The position numbers and the translations under genes were made by a program. A model generated the notes under the pieces. That model did not search any database. It saw nothing but the letters and a program-made list of their open reading frames with translations, and was not told the origin of the DNA. From Vogesella urethralis (lineage in GTDB: Bacteria > Pseudomonadota > Gammaproteobacteria > Burkholderiales > Chromobacteriaceae): DNA of 64,000 nt. Of this stretch, positions 1 to 8,394 are shown piece after piece (the stretch's first letter is position 1; each line of letters opens with the position of its first letter). The stretch covers positions 1 through 64,000 of the forward strand of contig NZ_VMDW02000087.1 of the NCBI RefSeq assembly GCF_007644045.2, read 5' to 3'.

Positions 1-134
1 GTGCAAGTATTTGGCAGAGCCAGACACTTACACCTATCGGTTATTTGGTTTGTTTAAAGAGCGGTGCTGACTTCGCTTTGTTTGCGTCGTCAGCTGAGGA
101 GGCGAACTATACCCACCACGCCCTGGGCCGTCAA
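1..134 (-). promoter_or_regulatory. rRNA operon promoter and leader, reading out of the left edge
   Basis: Read on the minus strand, a -35 box TTGACG (129-134) and a -10 box TATAGT (106-111) are separated by exactly 17 bases. They are followed by a GC-rich, stringent-type discriminator (TCGCCTCC). An A/T tract around 147-152 lies just upstream of the -35 box and could be an UP element. About 45 bases downstream is GCTCTTTAAACA (51-62), close to the boxA antitermination element of bacterial rRNA leaders. No 16S sequence is in the window, so the operon identity is inferred from the promoter-boxA layout and should be confirmed by the sequence to the left. Confidence 0.82.
51..62 (-). promoter_or_regulatory. 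boxA-like antitermination element
   Basis: The minus strand reads GCTCTTTAAACA, one inserted A away from the Escherichia coli rRNA boxA core. Known boxA RNA binds NusB and S10 (NusE) and protects rRNA transcripts from Rho. Its position between a strong promoter and the expected 16S start supports the rRNA leader call. Confidence 0.7.
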
Positions 135-201
135 CACCCTGCCTGCAAAAAAGTGCAAGTAATTGCATAAGTGGCTGATTTGCAAAGGTAGCGAAAAGCA
201 A

Positions 202-229
202 AAAGGTTGGCCGCATGCGGCCAACCTTT
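202..229 (-). terminator. terminator of sixA made of two facing GGTTGGCCGCA copies
   Basis: Copies of GGTTGGCCGCA on plus (205-215) and minus (216-226) abut head to head, giving a perfect palindrome from 202 to 229. On the minus strand it is followed by TTTTTGCTTTT, so it can act as an intrinsic terminator for sixA. The same design with almost the same tail recurs at 17073-17110. Confidence 0.8.
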
Positions 230-255
230 CTATTTGAACAAGCATAAAGCCGGGT

Positions 256-717
256 TCAGAGCGATTCCAGCATGGCCGGGGTCATCATGGCTTTGAGGCG
301 GATCTGCTCGATACCGTGCCGTTCGCGGTGATTCAACCACCAGATGGCGCCCTTCTTCACGCTCCACAGCAGCGGCTGCTCGCTGAGCAGTGTTGCCGCC
401 AGGCGGCCGATATACGGCTGGTGGCCAACCAGCACGATGGTTTTACCGCAGGCAGGCCAGCCAACGGCTTGTAGTACTTGCTCGACGGACGCGTCCGGAT
501 TCAGCGCCGGCAGGATTTCGTAGCTCTTGGCCAGGAAGGACGCGGTTTGCTGCGAGCGTACAGCCTCGGAGGCCAGCAGGCGGTAATCGCTGGGCAGTTG
601 TTTGTGCAACCAGTTAGCCATCTGGCGGGCTTGTTGTTGGCCACGGCGGGTCAGCGCGCGGGCCAGGTCGTCGTTGCCGTCTTCGGCTTCGGCGTGTCGC
701 CACAGAATCAGGTCCAT
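256..717 (-). CDS. sixA: SixA-type phosphohistidine phosphatase
   Basis: This 153-residue protein of the histidine phosphatase (phosphoglycerate mutase-like) superfamily has the catalytic RHAEAE motif at residues 7-12 and the second histidine in VLVGHQPYIG near residue 98. SixA removes phosphate from phosphohistidine, in E. coli from the nitrogen phosphotransferase system protein NPr. The short length is typical of SixA rather than of mutases. The start has a GAGGAG ribosome site 8-10 bases upstream. It is transcribed away from lrgB-lrgA on the same strand, and a palindromic terminator lies just beyond its stop. Substrate is inferred from family. Confidence 0.85.
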   Translation of the reverse strand: MDLILWRHAEAEDGNDDLARALTRRGQQQARQMANWLHKQLPSDYRLLASEAVRSQQTASFLAKSYEILPALNPDASVEQVLQAVGWPACGKTIVLVGHQPYIGRLAATLLSEQPLLWSVKKGAIWWLNHRERHGIEQIRLKAMMTPAMLESL

Positions 718-769
718 GGTGTACTCCTCGAAATGTTGTTATTAGGTGATGCAGTCTACACGGGCGTGA

Positions 770-1477
770 TTACAGCAACAGGTGCACCAGTATCGGGGCG
801 AGTACCGCGGTAAACAAGCCGGTCAGCCCCATTGCCAGACCGGCAAACGCGCCGGCGGTTTCCGATAGCTGGAATACGCGTGCCGTGCCGATGCCGTGTG
901 CGGCCACGCCGGTGGCCACGCCCAATACCACGTCGTCGCGGATACGCAGCAGGCTGGCCAGCGGTTTGGCACAGACGGCACCGATGATGCCGGTGACGAT
1001 GACAAACGTGGCAGCCAAGGCCGGAATGCCGCCCAGCACTTCGGCGACGCCCATCGCGATCGGCGTGGTGACCGAGCGCGGCGCCAGCGACATCAGCATC
1101 TCGCGCGGCATGTCGAACAGCAGGCCACTGACCACCGCCGTCACCACCCCGGCCACGCTGCCGGCCACAATCGCCAGCAAGACCGGCAGCCCGCTTTTGC
1201 GCAAACGTCCCAGGTTGTTGTACAGCGGGATGGCCAGCGCCACGGTGATCGGCCCCAGCAAGAACTGGATAAACGCCGCCCCCTTCATGTATTGCTGGAA
1301 ATCCATACCCAACAGCAGTAGCACGCCGACGACGATGGTTGCCCCCAGCAGCACGGTATTGGCCAGCGGATGGCCGTGGTAGCGGCGGCTGGCTATCAGC
1401 GCCAGGCGGTACGCAGCCAGCGTCAGCAGCAGGCCGGTCAGCGGCGAGCTACGCAACCAGTGCAATAACTCAGTCAT
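770..1477 (-). CDS. lrgB: LrgB/CidB family membrane protein
   Basis: A 235-residue integral membrane protein with several hydrophobic segments and the conserved family stretch PRSVTTPIAMGVAE around residues 133-146. LrgB family proteins work with LrgA in a holin/antiholin-like pair that influences murein hydrolase export and autolysis; in several bacteria the pair has been linked to pyruvate or glycolate transport. Its start overlaps the end of lrgA by 8 bases, so the two are translationally coupled. Family assignment is firm; the transported compound is unknown here. Confidence 0.88.
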   Translation of the reverse strand: MTELLHWLRSSPLTGLLLTLAAYRLALIASRRYHGHPLANTVLLGATIVVGVLLLLGMDFQQYMKGAAFIQFLLGPITVALAIPLYNNLGRLRKSGLPVLLAIVAGSVAGVVTAVVSGLLFDMPREMLMSLAPRSVTTPIAMGVAEVLGGIPALAATFVIVTGIIGAVCAKPLASLLRIRDDVVLGVATGVAAHGIGTARVFQLSETAGAFAGLAMGLTGLFTAVLAPILVHLLL

Positions 1478-1826
1478 GCCCCCTCCCCTGCTGCCAGCGC
1501 AGCGCCAGCTTCAGCACCAGTGCGGTAATGACGAAGGTACCAAGCGTGGACAGCAGCAACACCAGCGTTAACGCCAGCGGCCGTGCCGACAGCATGGGCC
1601 AGAACGCGATGATGCCAACACCGGCCGGAATGAACAGCAAGGACATATGCGTCATCAGCCGCGGTACGTTATGGCGCAGCGTGTCCGGCAAGCCGCGGCG
1701 GGCGCACAGGGTAAGAAACAGCAACAGCATGCCCAAGACAGCACCGGGCACCGGCCAGCCAAAGGCTCGGGCCACCAGCTCGCCAGCAAACTGGTAGCCC
1801 AGCAGCCAGAGGAAAGTTTCGATCAT
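1470..1826 (-). CDS. lrgA: LrgA/CidA family holin-like protein
   Basis: A small, very hydrophobic protein of 118 residues with about four membrane segments and the motif GYQFAGELVARAFGWPVPGAVLGM typical of LrgA/CidA. I start it at MIETFLWLLG because upstream codons in the same frame encode a non-hydrophobic leader not found in the family. It is the first gene of the lrgA-lrgB pair, divergent from ubiC across a 69-base gap that holds one GGTTGGCCGCA copy. Function is holin-like or transport, as for lrgB. Confidence 0.85.
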   Translation of the reverse strand: MIETFLWLLGYQFAGELVARAFGWPVPGAVLGMLLLFLTLCARRGLPDTLRHNVPRLMTHMSLLFIPAGVGIIAFWPMLSARPLALTLVLLLSTLGTFVITALVLKLALRWQQGRGHD

Positions 1827-1895
1827 GACAATATATAAGCCAGGTTGGCCGCAAGGGCAGGACAGCGCAAAGCGCGTTTTGGCATAATGCGGGCC

Positions 1896-2420
1896 ATGAA
1901 TGATAAAGCCTATTGGTCGGCCAGCTTGCCGCCGGGTTCGCCGGCATGGCAGGCCTGTGTCGGCACCCGTGGTTCGCTGACCGAACACCTGATGGCCACC
2001 GGCCGCCAATTCAGCGTCGATGTGCTGGCACAAGGCCCGGCCGACGTGCACGATGACGAGCTGGACCTGCTGCAGGTTAACGCAAAGCAGACGGTTTATG
2101 CCAGACACGTTCGATTGCTGCTGGACGGCGTACCTGTCGTCGCCGCGCGCAGCGTCACCCGCGAAGACTGCCAGGTGTGGCAGCCGATTCTGGCGCGTGG
2201 CAGCCGCTCGCTGGGGCTGACGCTGTTTGGCGGCTTGCCCGGCCTCGCCCGCGAGGCACTGCAATTTGCCACGCTGGACGCGACACACCCGCTGGCGCAG
2301 TTGGCCGCCGTGCCTGACGCTGCCGCGTTACAGGCCCGCCGCTGTCGTTTTACCCTGGCAGGCTCGCCGCTTCTGGTGTGCGAGGTGTTCCTGCCGGCTC
2401 TGGAGCCGATGCTGAAATGA
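1896..2420 (+). CDS. ubiC: chorismate pyruvate-lyase, ubiquinone synthesis step 1
   Basis: UbiC splits chorismate into 4-hydroxybenzoate and pyruvate, the first committed step of ubiquinone synthesis. The protein of 174 residues shows the family pattern: GSLTEHL near the start, then [19 protein letters not shown] and the [11 protein letters not shown] segment. I start it at MNDKAYW; in-frame ATG codons at 1845 and 1887 are possible but give a non-conserved extension. CATAAT just upstream resembles a -10 box, so the 5-prime leader may be very short. Its TGA overlaps the ATG of ubiA. Confidence 0.87.
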   Translation: MNDKAYWSASLPPGSPAWQACVGTRGSLTEHLMATGRQFSVDVLAQGPADVHDDELDLLQVNAKQTVYARHVRLLLDGVPVVAARSVTREDCQVWQPILARGSRSLGLTLFGGLPGLAREALQFATLDATHPLAQLAAVPDAAALQARRCRFTLAGSPLLVCEVFLPALEPMLK

Positions 2421-3301
2421 ATACTGCTGTCTGGCGCGAACGCGCCACCGTTTATGGCCAGCTGATGCGGGTAGACCGCCCGATCGGCACCCTGCTGCTG
2501 TTGTGGCCAACCTTGTGGGGGCTGTGGCTGGCCTCGCACGGGCGGCCGGACTGGCTGGTGCTGGGTGTATTTGTGGCCGGCACCTTCCTGATGCGCTCTG
2601 CTGGTTGCGTGATCAACGATTATGCCGACCGCCATTTTGACGCCCACGTGGCGCGCACGGCGCAGCGGCCGTTTGCCCGCGGCGCCGTTACCGAAAAAGA
2701 GGCACTGCTGCTGGCCGCCGCGCTGGCACTGCTCAGCCTGCTACTGGTATTGCCGATGAACGGGCTGACGCTGCTGATGAGCGTCCCGGCCGTCTTCCTG
2801 GCGGCCACGTACCCGTTTACCAAGCGCTTCTTCCCGTTGCCGCAGGCCTACCTGGGGCTGGCGTTTTCGTTTGGCATTCCGATGGCGTGGGCAGCGCAAA
2901 CCGGCGAGGTCGCTCCGACCGCCTGGTGGTTGCTGGCGGCCAACCTGTTCTGGACCGTGGCCTACGACACCGCTTACGCGATGGCCGACAAGCCGGACGA
3001 CCTGAAAATCGGCATCAAGACCTCGGCCATTACCTTTGGCGACCATGACGTCAGCGCCATCATGCTGTGCCACGCCGTATTCATGGCGCTCATGCTGGGC
3101 CTGGGCGTGCAGCAGCAGCTGCACTGGCCGTACTTTGCCAGCCTGCTGCTCAGTGCCAGCCTGATCGCCAAGCAGTACACCGAGATCCGCACCCGCGACC
3201 GCGCGCTGTGCTTCAAGGCCTTTATCGATAACAATCGCGTCGGCATGGCCATCTTCGCCGGCGTATTGCTGGATTACCTGCTGTTTCCGCTGAGCCGATA
3301 A
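2417..3301 (+). CDS. ubiA: 4-hydroxybenzoate polyprenyltransferase
   Basis: A 294-residue membrane enzyme that attaches the polyprenyl tail to 4-hydroxybenzoate. Both aspartate-rich, magnesium-diphosphate binding motifs are present: [11 protein letters not shown] (about residues 71-81) and [13 protein letters not shown] (about 190-202). Eight to nine hydrophobic segments follow the UbiA pattern. It overlaps ubiC by 4 bases (ATGA), so ubiC-ubiA form an operon acting in consecutive reactions. A strong terminator follows at 3343. Confidence 0.93.
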   Translation: MNTAVWRERATVYGQLMRVDRPIGTLLLLWPTLWGLWLASHGRPDWLVLGVFVAGTFLMRSAGCVINDYADRHFDAHVARTAQRPFARGAVTEKEALLLAAALALLSLLLVLPMNGLTLLMSVPAVFLAATYPFTKRFFPLPQAYLGLAFSFGIPMAWAAQTGEVAPTAWWLLAANLFWTVAYDTAYAMADKPDDLKIGIKTSAITFGDHDVSAIMLCHAVFMALMLGLGVQQQLHWPYFASLLLSASLIAKQYTEIRTRDRALCFKAFIDNNRVGMAIFAGVLLDYLLFPLSR

Positions 3302-3342
3302 AATTTATCGATACCCACTGGAAATAGCGCCAGCGCGTACCC

Positions 3343-3370
3343 AACTCCGGGCAATAACCCCGGAGTTTTT
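3343..3370 (+). terminator. ubiCA terminator whose 3-prime arm carries the next ribosome site
   Basis: AACTCCGGG (3343-3351) pairs with CCCGGAGTT (3359-3367), followed by a T run. The GGAG inside the second arm lies about 8 bases before the ATG of the next gene (3373), so the hairpin both ends ubiCA transcripts and covers the next Shine-Dalgarno sequence. Confidence 0.8.
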
Positions 3371-3372
3371 TC

Positions 3373-3687
3373 ATGCCCGCTTTTGCCGATATCCTGCCTA
3401 CCCTACCCGCCATCGATGGCATCGCCGCCCTCAGCCTGCACAATGCCGCCGGCGAACAAGTCGCCCTGCTGGAAAACAAACCCGGCTCGGCCGGCTCGGT
3501 GCGCCTGTACCACGCACTGTGGCTGCAGCACGGCTGTATCAACCATGCCGCCGCCCAGCAAGGCCTGGCGCTGTACGCCGAACACACCGCCGATGCGCTG
3601 GCTTTCCCCGGCAAGCACCCCAATATCGACCGCCTGCTGGCCCTGCAGGAAGGCGACAGCCTGAGCGTCACCGTCATCCCGGCCTGA
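3373..3687 (+). CDS. DUF2322-type small protein
   Basis: A 104-residue soluble protein of unknown function. The N-terminal ADILPTLPAIDGIAALSLHNAAGEQV and the central NHAAAQQGLALYAEHTADA resemble the DUF2322 family seen in Neisseria and Pasteurellaceae; this is recognition from memory, not a search. It has no membrane segment or signal peptide. Its ribosome site lies within the terminator hairpin of ubiCA, which suggests either a separate weak promoter or translation only when the hairpin is open. It is followed by a bidirectional terminator shared with uraA. Confidence 0.65.
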   Translation: MPAFADILPTLPAIDGIAALSLHNAAGEQVALLENKPGSAGSVRLYHALWLQHGCINHAAAQQGLALYAEHTADALAFPGKHPNIDRLLALQEGDSLSVTVIPA

Positions 3688-3723
3688 TCGCGCCGCCTAA
3701 CGGCGCCTGCCCGTCAGCAATGA

Positions 3724-3751
3724 AAAACCCCCGGTCTGCGCCGGGGGTTTT
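3724..3751. terminator. bidirectional terminator between the DUF2322 gene and uraA
   Basis: AAAACCCCCGG (3724-3734) pairs with CCGGGGGTTTT (3741-3751). The A and T tracts on both sides make it usable by the two convergent transcripts. A second hairpin, GGGTTGGC/GCCAACCC with one exact GGTTGGCCGCA copy on minus (3770-3780), lies right beside it. Confidence 0.8.
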
Positions 3752-3793
3752 CTCTGGCGGGTTGGCTGTTGCGGCCAACCCTGACCGTAACGC

Positions 3794-5038
3794 TTACACG
3801 TCCTGACCTTCCACAATGCCGTCGTGGCTGGCCGACTTGCCAGGCAGGATCAGGTTCAGCACCAGGGCCAGCACCGAGCACAGCCCCACGCCCACCAGGC
3901 CGAAGGAGCCGAATTTCAGCTCCAGGCCACCGATACCGGCGGTGAGTACCACCGAGATGATCACCAGGTTGCGCGGCTCCATCAGGTCGACCTTGGCTTC
4001 GATCAGCGTTTTCAAGCCGATGGAGGCGATGGTACCGAACAGCAGCACCATGATGCCGCCCATCACCGGCATCGGGATGGACTGCAACAGCGCGTTGAAC
4101 TTGCCGAAGAACGCCATGGCAATGGCGAATACCGCCGCCCAGGTCATTACCACCGGGTTGAAGTTGCGGGTAATCATCACCGCGCCGGTCACTTCGGCGT
4201 AGGTGGTGACCGGCGGGCCGCCGATCAGGCCGGCCACGCACACGCCCAGGCCGTCACCGGCCAGCGTACGGTGCAGGCCCGGCGTCTTGGTGTAGTCCTT
4301 GCCGGTAACCCCGCCGATGGCCATCACGCCACCAATGTGTTCGATGGCAGGGGCAATCGCTACCGGCAACATGAACAGCGCGGCGGCCCAGTTCACTTCC
4401 GGCGTATGGAACACCGGGGCGGCAAACCACGGTGCGTTGGCCACCTTGGCAAAGTCCACCACGCCCATGAAGGCAGCGGCGACGTAGCCGACGGTGACGC
4501 CGGCCAGAATCGGCACCAGCTTGAACATGCCGCGGGCAAAAATGGACACCGCGATGGTGGTGGCCAGCGAGATGGCAGCCAGCAGCAGCGAGGTTTCGTA
4601 GGGCATGACCTGTTGGCCACCGGCACGGCCCATGGCCATATTGGAGGCGGCGCCGGCCACGGACAGACCGATGATCATGATCACCGGGCCGATCACCACC
4701 GGCGGCAACAGCTTGTTCACCAGCGCCATGCCGCGCCATTTGACGATGGCGGCAAACACGAAGTACATGAAGCCGGCAAAGAACAGGCCGAACATGGTGG
4801 CCGCCTGGCCCCAGGTCTGGATCGAGTAAATGATGGGGCCGATGAAGGCGAACGAGGAGCCCAGGAAGATGGGCACCTGACGGCCGGTACACAGCTGGAA
4901 CAGCAGCGTGCCGAAACCGGCGCCCAGCAGCGCCATCGCGGGGTTCAGGCCGGTCAGGAGCGGCACCAGCACCAGCGCGCCAAAGGCGACGAACAGGATC
5001 TGGGCGCCCGAGAGGGCTACTTTCAGTTGTTGAAACAT
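3794..5038 (-). CDS. uraA: uracil permease, NCS2 family
   Basis: A 414-residue transporter of the nucleobase-cation symporter 2 family with about 14 hydrophobic segments. The motif GLCSVLALVLNLILP near the C terminus, the central PAIEHIGGVMAIGGVTGKDY and the VGGPPVTTYAE-type segment (here IGGPPVTTYAEVTGA) identify the UraA/uracil branch. It imports uracil with a proton, feeding the upp enzyme encoded 0.8 kb upstream on the same strand. I start it at MFQQLKVALSG; the in-frame upstream stretch to 5392 is antisense to the unknown gene next door and not conserved in the family. Confidence 0.92.
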   Translation of the reverse strand: MFQQLKVALSGAQILFVAFGALVLVPLLTGLNPAMALLGAGFGTLLFQLCTGRQVPIFLGSSFAFIGPIIYSIQTWGQAATMFGLFFAGFMYFVFAAIVKWRGMALVNKLLPPVVIGPVIMIIGLSVAGAASNMAMGRAGGQQVMPYETSLLLAAISLATTIAVSIFARGMFKLVPILAGVTVGYVAAAFMGVVDFAKVANAPWFAAPVFHTPEVNWAAALFMLPVAIAPAIEHIGGVMAIGGVTGKDYTKTPGLHRTLAGDGLGVCVAGLIGGPPVTTYAEVTGAVMITRNFNPVVMTWAAVFAIAMAFFGKFNALLQSIPMPVMGGIMVLLFGTIASIGLKTLIEAKVDLMEPRNLVIISVVLTAGIGGLELKFGSFGLVGVGLCSVLALVLNLILPGKSASHDGIVEGQDV

Positions 5039-5118
5039 GGGTTTTCCCTTTTTTGTTGTTGAATCCCTTGTGCGCAGCGCCACCTGCCGGCAGCGCGCGC
5101 TTGTAGCTGCACGGCTGC

Positions 5119-5772
5119 CTACACCGTGCAGTACATCACCGCCTGCGCGATGATGTTGTTCTCTGCGGCCACCAGTGTGCTGTGCTGGCGAAACTGCCGC
5201 ACCATGTCCTGCACGCGGCGGTAGGTGTCGTAACACGGCTGCGCCCGGTAAGCGATATCCACCCCCAGCCGCGCGGCCAGCTTCTTGATGGTGGTCGGCT
5301 TCACGCACACATGCTGTTGCGGGTCGCTGTACGCCAGAAAAGCGCTGACCAGCGGCCACTTGGCGGCATTGGCGTTGTTGTCGTGGCGGCAAAGCAGCAG
5401 CGCATCGACAAAATCGTCAAAGCGGCCGGCATCGCACTGCGCCAGTACCGCTTGCAGGCGCTGCACGAACGGCTCGTGCACGTCGCTGAACGCCAGGTAA
5501 TTGCGGAAAGCAATCTTCTCGAAAGTGCTGATGGTGGTGCAACGGCCGGCAAACTGGCGGCAGGCTTCGCTGACCTCGGCGTAACGACGCTGCTGCAACG
5601 CGGCCAACAAGGCCGGCTGCGACAGCGGGCCGTCGAACAGCGCCATCGCCTGCAGCGTGCTGCGGTGTTTCTTGCCCAGTGCTTGCCACGCCGGGTCCTG
5701 CAAACCACCGGGGAAGCGCAGCAGAAAGTCCTGCTCGATCTGCGCTACCTGCGCCAGACTGATGCTGCTCAT
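5119..5772 (-). CDS. conserved-looking protein of unknown function in the uracil salvage locus
   Basis: A 217-residue soluble protein that I do not recognise. It begins MSSISLAQVAQIEQDFLL behind a good GGAGGG ribosome site and has no signal peptide or membrane segment. It looks mostly helical, with eight cysteines and a positively charged C-terminal section containing IKKLAARLGVDI and YRRVQDMVRQFRQHS. It sits between upp and uraA on the same strand, with a terminator between it and upp, so it could be co-transcribed with uraA. A role in pyrimidine salvage is only a positional guess. Codon use matches the neighbours. Confidence 0.7.
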   Translation of the reverse strand: MSSISLAQVAQIEQDFLLRFPGGLQDPAWQALGKKHRSTLQAMALFDGPLSQPALLAALQQRRYAEVSEACRQFAGRCTTISTFEKIAFRNYLAFSDVHEPFVQRLQAVLAQCDAGRFDDFVDALLLCRHDNNANAAKWPLVSAFLAYSDPQQHVCVKPTTIKKLAARLGVDIAYRAQPCYDTYRRVQDMVRQFRQHSTLVAAENNIIAQAVMYCTV

Positions 5773-5803
5773 CGTGCTGCCCTCCCAGGTTGGCCGCGCC
5801 TGC

Positions 5804-5828
5804 AAAAAAGCCGCTCTTGCAAGCGGCT
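5804..5828 (-). terminator. upp terminator
   Basis: On the minus strand AGCCGCT and AGCGGCT pair around a 6-base loop and are followed by six T residues. It lies 12 bases past the upp stop. A near copy of the dispersed 11-mer (GGTTGGCCGC, 5788-5797) is next to it. Confidence 0.8.
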
Positions 5829-5840
5829 GTCTGCCAGGTA

Positions 5841-6473
5841 TCAGGCGTGTTTGGTACCGAAGATCTTGTCGCCGGCGTCACCGAGGCCGGGGATGATGTA
5901 ACCGTGCTCGTTGAGGTGGCTGTCCAGCGACGCTGCCACGATCTGCACGTCCGGGTGCGCCTCGTTCACGGCCTTGACGCCTTCCGGCGCCGCCACCATC
6001 ACCACCGCCTTGATCTGCTTGCAGCCATTGCGCTTCAGCAGGTCGATGGTGGCGATCAGCGAGCCGCCAGTGGCCAGCATCGGGTCGATGATCATGGCGA
6101 TGCGCTCGTCCAGGTTGCCGACAAACTTCTCGAAGTAGGACACCGGTTCCAGCGTTTCTTCATTGCGGGCCAGGCCCACCACGCTGATCTTGGCCGACGG
6201 CACCAGGTCGAGCACGCCGTCCAGCATGCCGATACCGGCGCGCAGGATGGGCACCACGGTCACTTTTTTGCCCTTGATCTGCTGCACGTCGATGGGGCCG
6301 CACCAGCCATCGATGGTGACGGTTTCCAGCTCGAAGTCGCGGGTGGCTTCGTAAGCCAGCAGACGCGCCAGCTCCTGGGTGAGCAGACGGAATTTCATGG
6401 TGCTGATGTCGCCTTCGCGCAGCAGGCCGAGTTTGTGCTGCACCAGCGGGTGATTGACAACGGTGATGTTCAT
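5841..6473 (-). CDS. upp: uracil phosphoribosyltransferase
   Basis: Upp converts uracil and PRPP to UMP, the salvage step after uptake by UraA. The 210-residue protein has the usual length, the PRPP loop [11 protein letters not shown] near residue 128 and the uracil-binding C-terminal [16 protein letters not shown]. The start at [15 protein letters not shown] is the family start; the longer in-frame reading to 6524 adds a non-conserved leader. Upstream on minus, TACAAT around 6592-6597 may be a -10 box, but I see no convincing -35. Confidence 0.95.
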   Translation of the reverse strand: MNITVVNHPLVQHKLGLLREGDISTMKFRLLTQELARLLAYEATRDFELETVTIDGWCGPIDVQQIKGKKVTVVPILRAGIGMLDGVLDLVPSAKISVVGLARNEETLEPVSYFEKFVGNLDERIAMIIDPMLATGGSLIATIDLLKRNGCKQIKAVVMVAAPEGVKAVNEAHPDVQIVAASLDSHLNEHGYIIPGLGDAGDKIFGTKHA

Positions 6474-6689
6474 GACGGTCCAAACCTTGGCAAAAAGCGG
6501 CCGCGCCGGGGCAGGCCCGCGCAAACCGCTTTCTCGATACGGAAAACCGGCAGCCGCAGGCCGCCGGTTCGCTCAAATTGGTATGGGGCAATATTGTACC
6601 CGTAAACAGCCGTTTGTATCCACGCTCGCAGTGCAGGGTTTCCCCTTTTCGGGCAGTGTCGCGCGGCACGGCAGGCCGGCGGGCAAAAC

Positions 6690-6714
6690 AAAACCCGCCG
6701 TGAAGGCGGGTTGG
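6690..6714 (-). terminator. grxD terminator
   Basis: On minus, AACCCGCC pairs with GGCGGGTT around a 5-base loop, then TTGTTTTG. One GGTTGGCCGCA copy (6731-6741) lies between the gene end and this hairpin. Confidence 0.75.
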
Positions 6715-6743
6715 GTATGACAGGCAGCAAGGTTGGCCGCAGC

Positions 6744-7061
6744 TTAAGCGGCAAACTCTTTCAGCAGTTCTTGCAGTTCGCCGGCTTGGTACATTTCGTA
6801 CATGATGTCCGAACCACCAACGAACTCACCCTTCACGTACAGCTGCGGAATGGTCGGCCAGTTGGCGAAGTCCTTGATGCCCTGACGCACTTCCGGGTCG
6901 GCCAGCACGTCGACGGTAACGAACTTCTCGACGCCACAGGCCTTGATGATCTGCACGGCGCGGGAGGAGAAGCCGCACTGCGGGAAGGTGGCGGAGCCTT
7001 TCATGTACAGCACGACCGGGTTTTCGGTCACGGTCTGGCGGATGGTGTCCTGAATCGACAT
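6744..7061 (-). CDS. grxD: monothiol glutaredoxin of the Grx4 class
   Basis: A 105-residue monothiol glutaredoxin that carries or senses iron-sulfur clusters rather than acting as a general disulfide reductant. The active site is CGFS (QCGFSSRAV, residues 29-32), preceded by the family motif [32 protein letters not shown] forms the glutathione and cluster binding surface. The start at MSIQDTIRQ has AGGAAG 5 bases upstream. It is likely monocistronic, ending in its own terminator. Confidence 0.95.
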   Translation of the reverse strand: MSIQDTIRQTVTENPVVLYMKGSATFPQCGFSSRAVQIIKACGVEKFVTVDVLADPEVRQGIKDFANWPTIPQLYVKGEFVGGSDIMYEMYQAGELQELLKEFAA

Positions 7062-7140
7062 GATCTTCCTTTTTGCAATAAGGGCCGGGCGAGTACCCGA
7101 CAAATTCAATCAGCTATTCTAGAGCCGGCAGCGCCGTGAC

Positions 7141-8394
7141 TCAAGCCTTGCGCTGCAATACGGCGGCAAAAAAACCGTCGCTATTGTGCAGGTGCGGGCG
7201 CAGGCTCAGGTAGTCGCCGGTATCCAGACCGATCTTCATCTCCGCCAGCAGCGCATTGGCCGGCAGCAGTTCGAAGTCGGGGTGGCTTTCCAGGAAAGCG
7301 GCCACGATGTCCTGGTTTTCCGACGGCAGCAGGCTGCAGGTGGCGTACACCAGACGGCCACCTGCACGCACCAGGCGCGAAGCGGACGCCAGGATGGCGG
7401 TTTGCTTGGCGTTCAGTTCGGCCACGCTTTCCGGGCTCTGGCGGTATTTGAGGTCCGGGTTGCGGCGCAGGGTGCCCAGGCCGGAACACGGCGCATCCAC
7501 CAGCACGCGGTCGGCCTTGCCGGCCAGGCGCTTCACCTTGGTGTCGTTCTCGTGCGCGATCAGCGTGCTGTTGACATTGGACAGGCCGGAACGTGCCAGG
7601 CGCGGCTTCAGGTTGGCCAGGCGTTTCTCGGAAATATCAAACGCGTACAGGCGGCCGGTGGACGCCATTTGCGCGCCCAGCAGCAGCGTTTTGCCGCCGG
7701 CACCGGCGCAGAAATCCACCACCATCTCGCCACGACGGGCACCGGTGAGCAGGCCCAGCAGCTGGCTGCCTTCGTCCTGCACTTCGATGGCACCGCCGAC
7801 AAACAGCGGGTGACGGGTGAGTGCCGGCTTGCCTTTCAGGCGGATGCCGATCGGCGAGTACGGGGTGGGCTCGCAGGCGATGCCGGAATCCTGCAGCTGC
7901 ACCAGTGCGTCGTCGCGGCGCATTTTCAGCGTGTTGACGCGCAGGTCCAGCGGCGCAGCGGAGGCAAGGCCCTTGCCCAGCGCCACAATGTCGCCCTCTT
8001 CCTGCTCGGCCAGCAGGCCGATCACCCAGGCCGGCAGGCCGGCGCGGGCCGACAGCTCGGCCGGCAGCTCGGCGCCTTTGACGCCAGCCAGCCACTCACG
8101 CTCGCTTTCTTTCAGGATGCCGTCCAGCTCGCGCAGGTTGGCGCCGCCGATGCGGACCAGCGTAACCAGCGCCAGGCGGCGCGAGTTCACCTGCTTGCCG
8201 CACAGCGGGCGCAGGCTTTCCAGGTGGCGCAGGCAGGCAAACGCGGTTTCGGCGATCAGGTGACGGTCGGTGCCGCCCAGCTTGCTGTGCTGGCGGAAGT
8301 GCGCGGTGAGCACGGCGTCGGCCGGGCGGTCAAAGCGCAACATGGCGAACAGCACCTGTTCCAGATGGTTGAACTGGCTAACGTTTACTTTCAT
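7141..8394 (-). CDS. rsmB: 16S rRNA m5C methyltransferase, RsmB-like
   Basis: A 417-residue Rossmann-fold methyltransferase of the NOL1/NOP2/Sun family that makes 5-methylcytosine in RNA. The SAM motif VVDFCAGAGGKTLLLGAQM and the two cysteine motifs DAPCSGLGTLRRNPD and YATCSLLPSENQ are intact. The N-terminal NusB-like part (residues 1-130) is degenerate compared with E. coli RsmB, so the exact target base (C967 in E. coli) is inferred. It overlaps the upstream DUF3108 gene by 17 bases and thus belongs to the purN-DUF3108-rsmB unit. Confidence 0.85.
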   Translation of the reverse strand: MKVNVSQFNHLEQVLFAMLRFDRPADAVLTAHFRQHSKLGGTDRHLIAETAFACLRHLESLRPLCGKQVNSRRLALVTLVRIGGANLRELDGILKESEREWLAGVKGAELPAELSARAGLPAWVIGLLAEQEEGDIVALGKGLASAAPLDLRVNTLKMRRDDALVQLQDSGIACEPTPYSPIGIRLKGKPALTRHPLFVGGAIEVQDEGSQLLGLLTGARRGEMVVDFCAGAGGKTLLLGAQMASTGRLYAFDISEKRLANLKPRLARSGLSNVNSTLIAHENDTKVKRLAGKADRVLVDAPCSGLGTLRRNPDLKYRQSPESVAELNAKQTAILASASRLVRAGGRLVYATCSLLPSENQDIVAAFLESHPDFELLPANALLAEMKIGLDTGDYLSLRPHLHNSDGFFAAVLQRKA

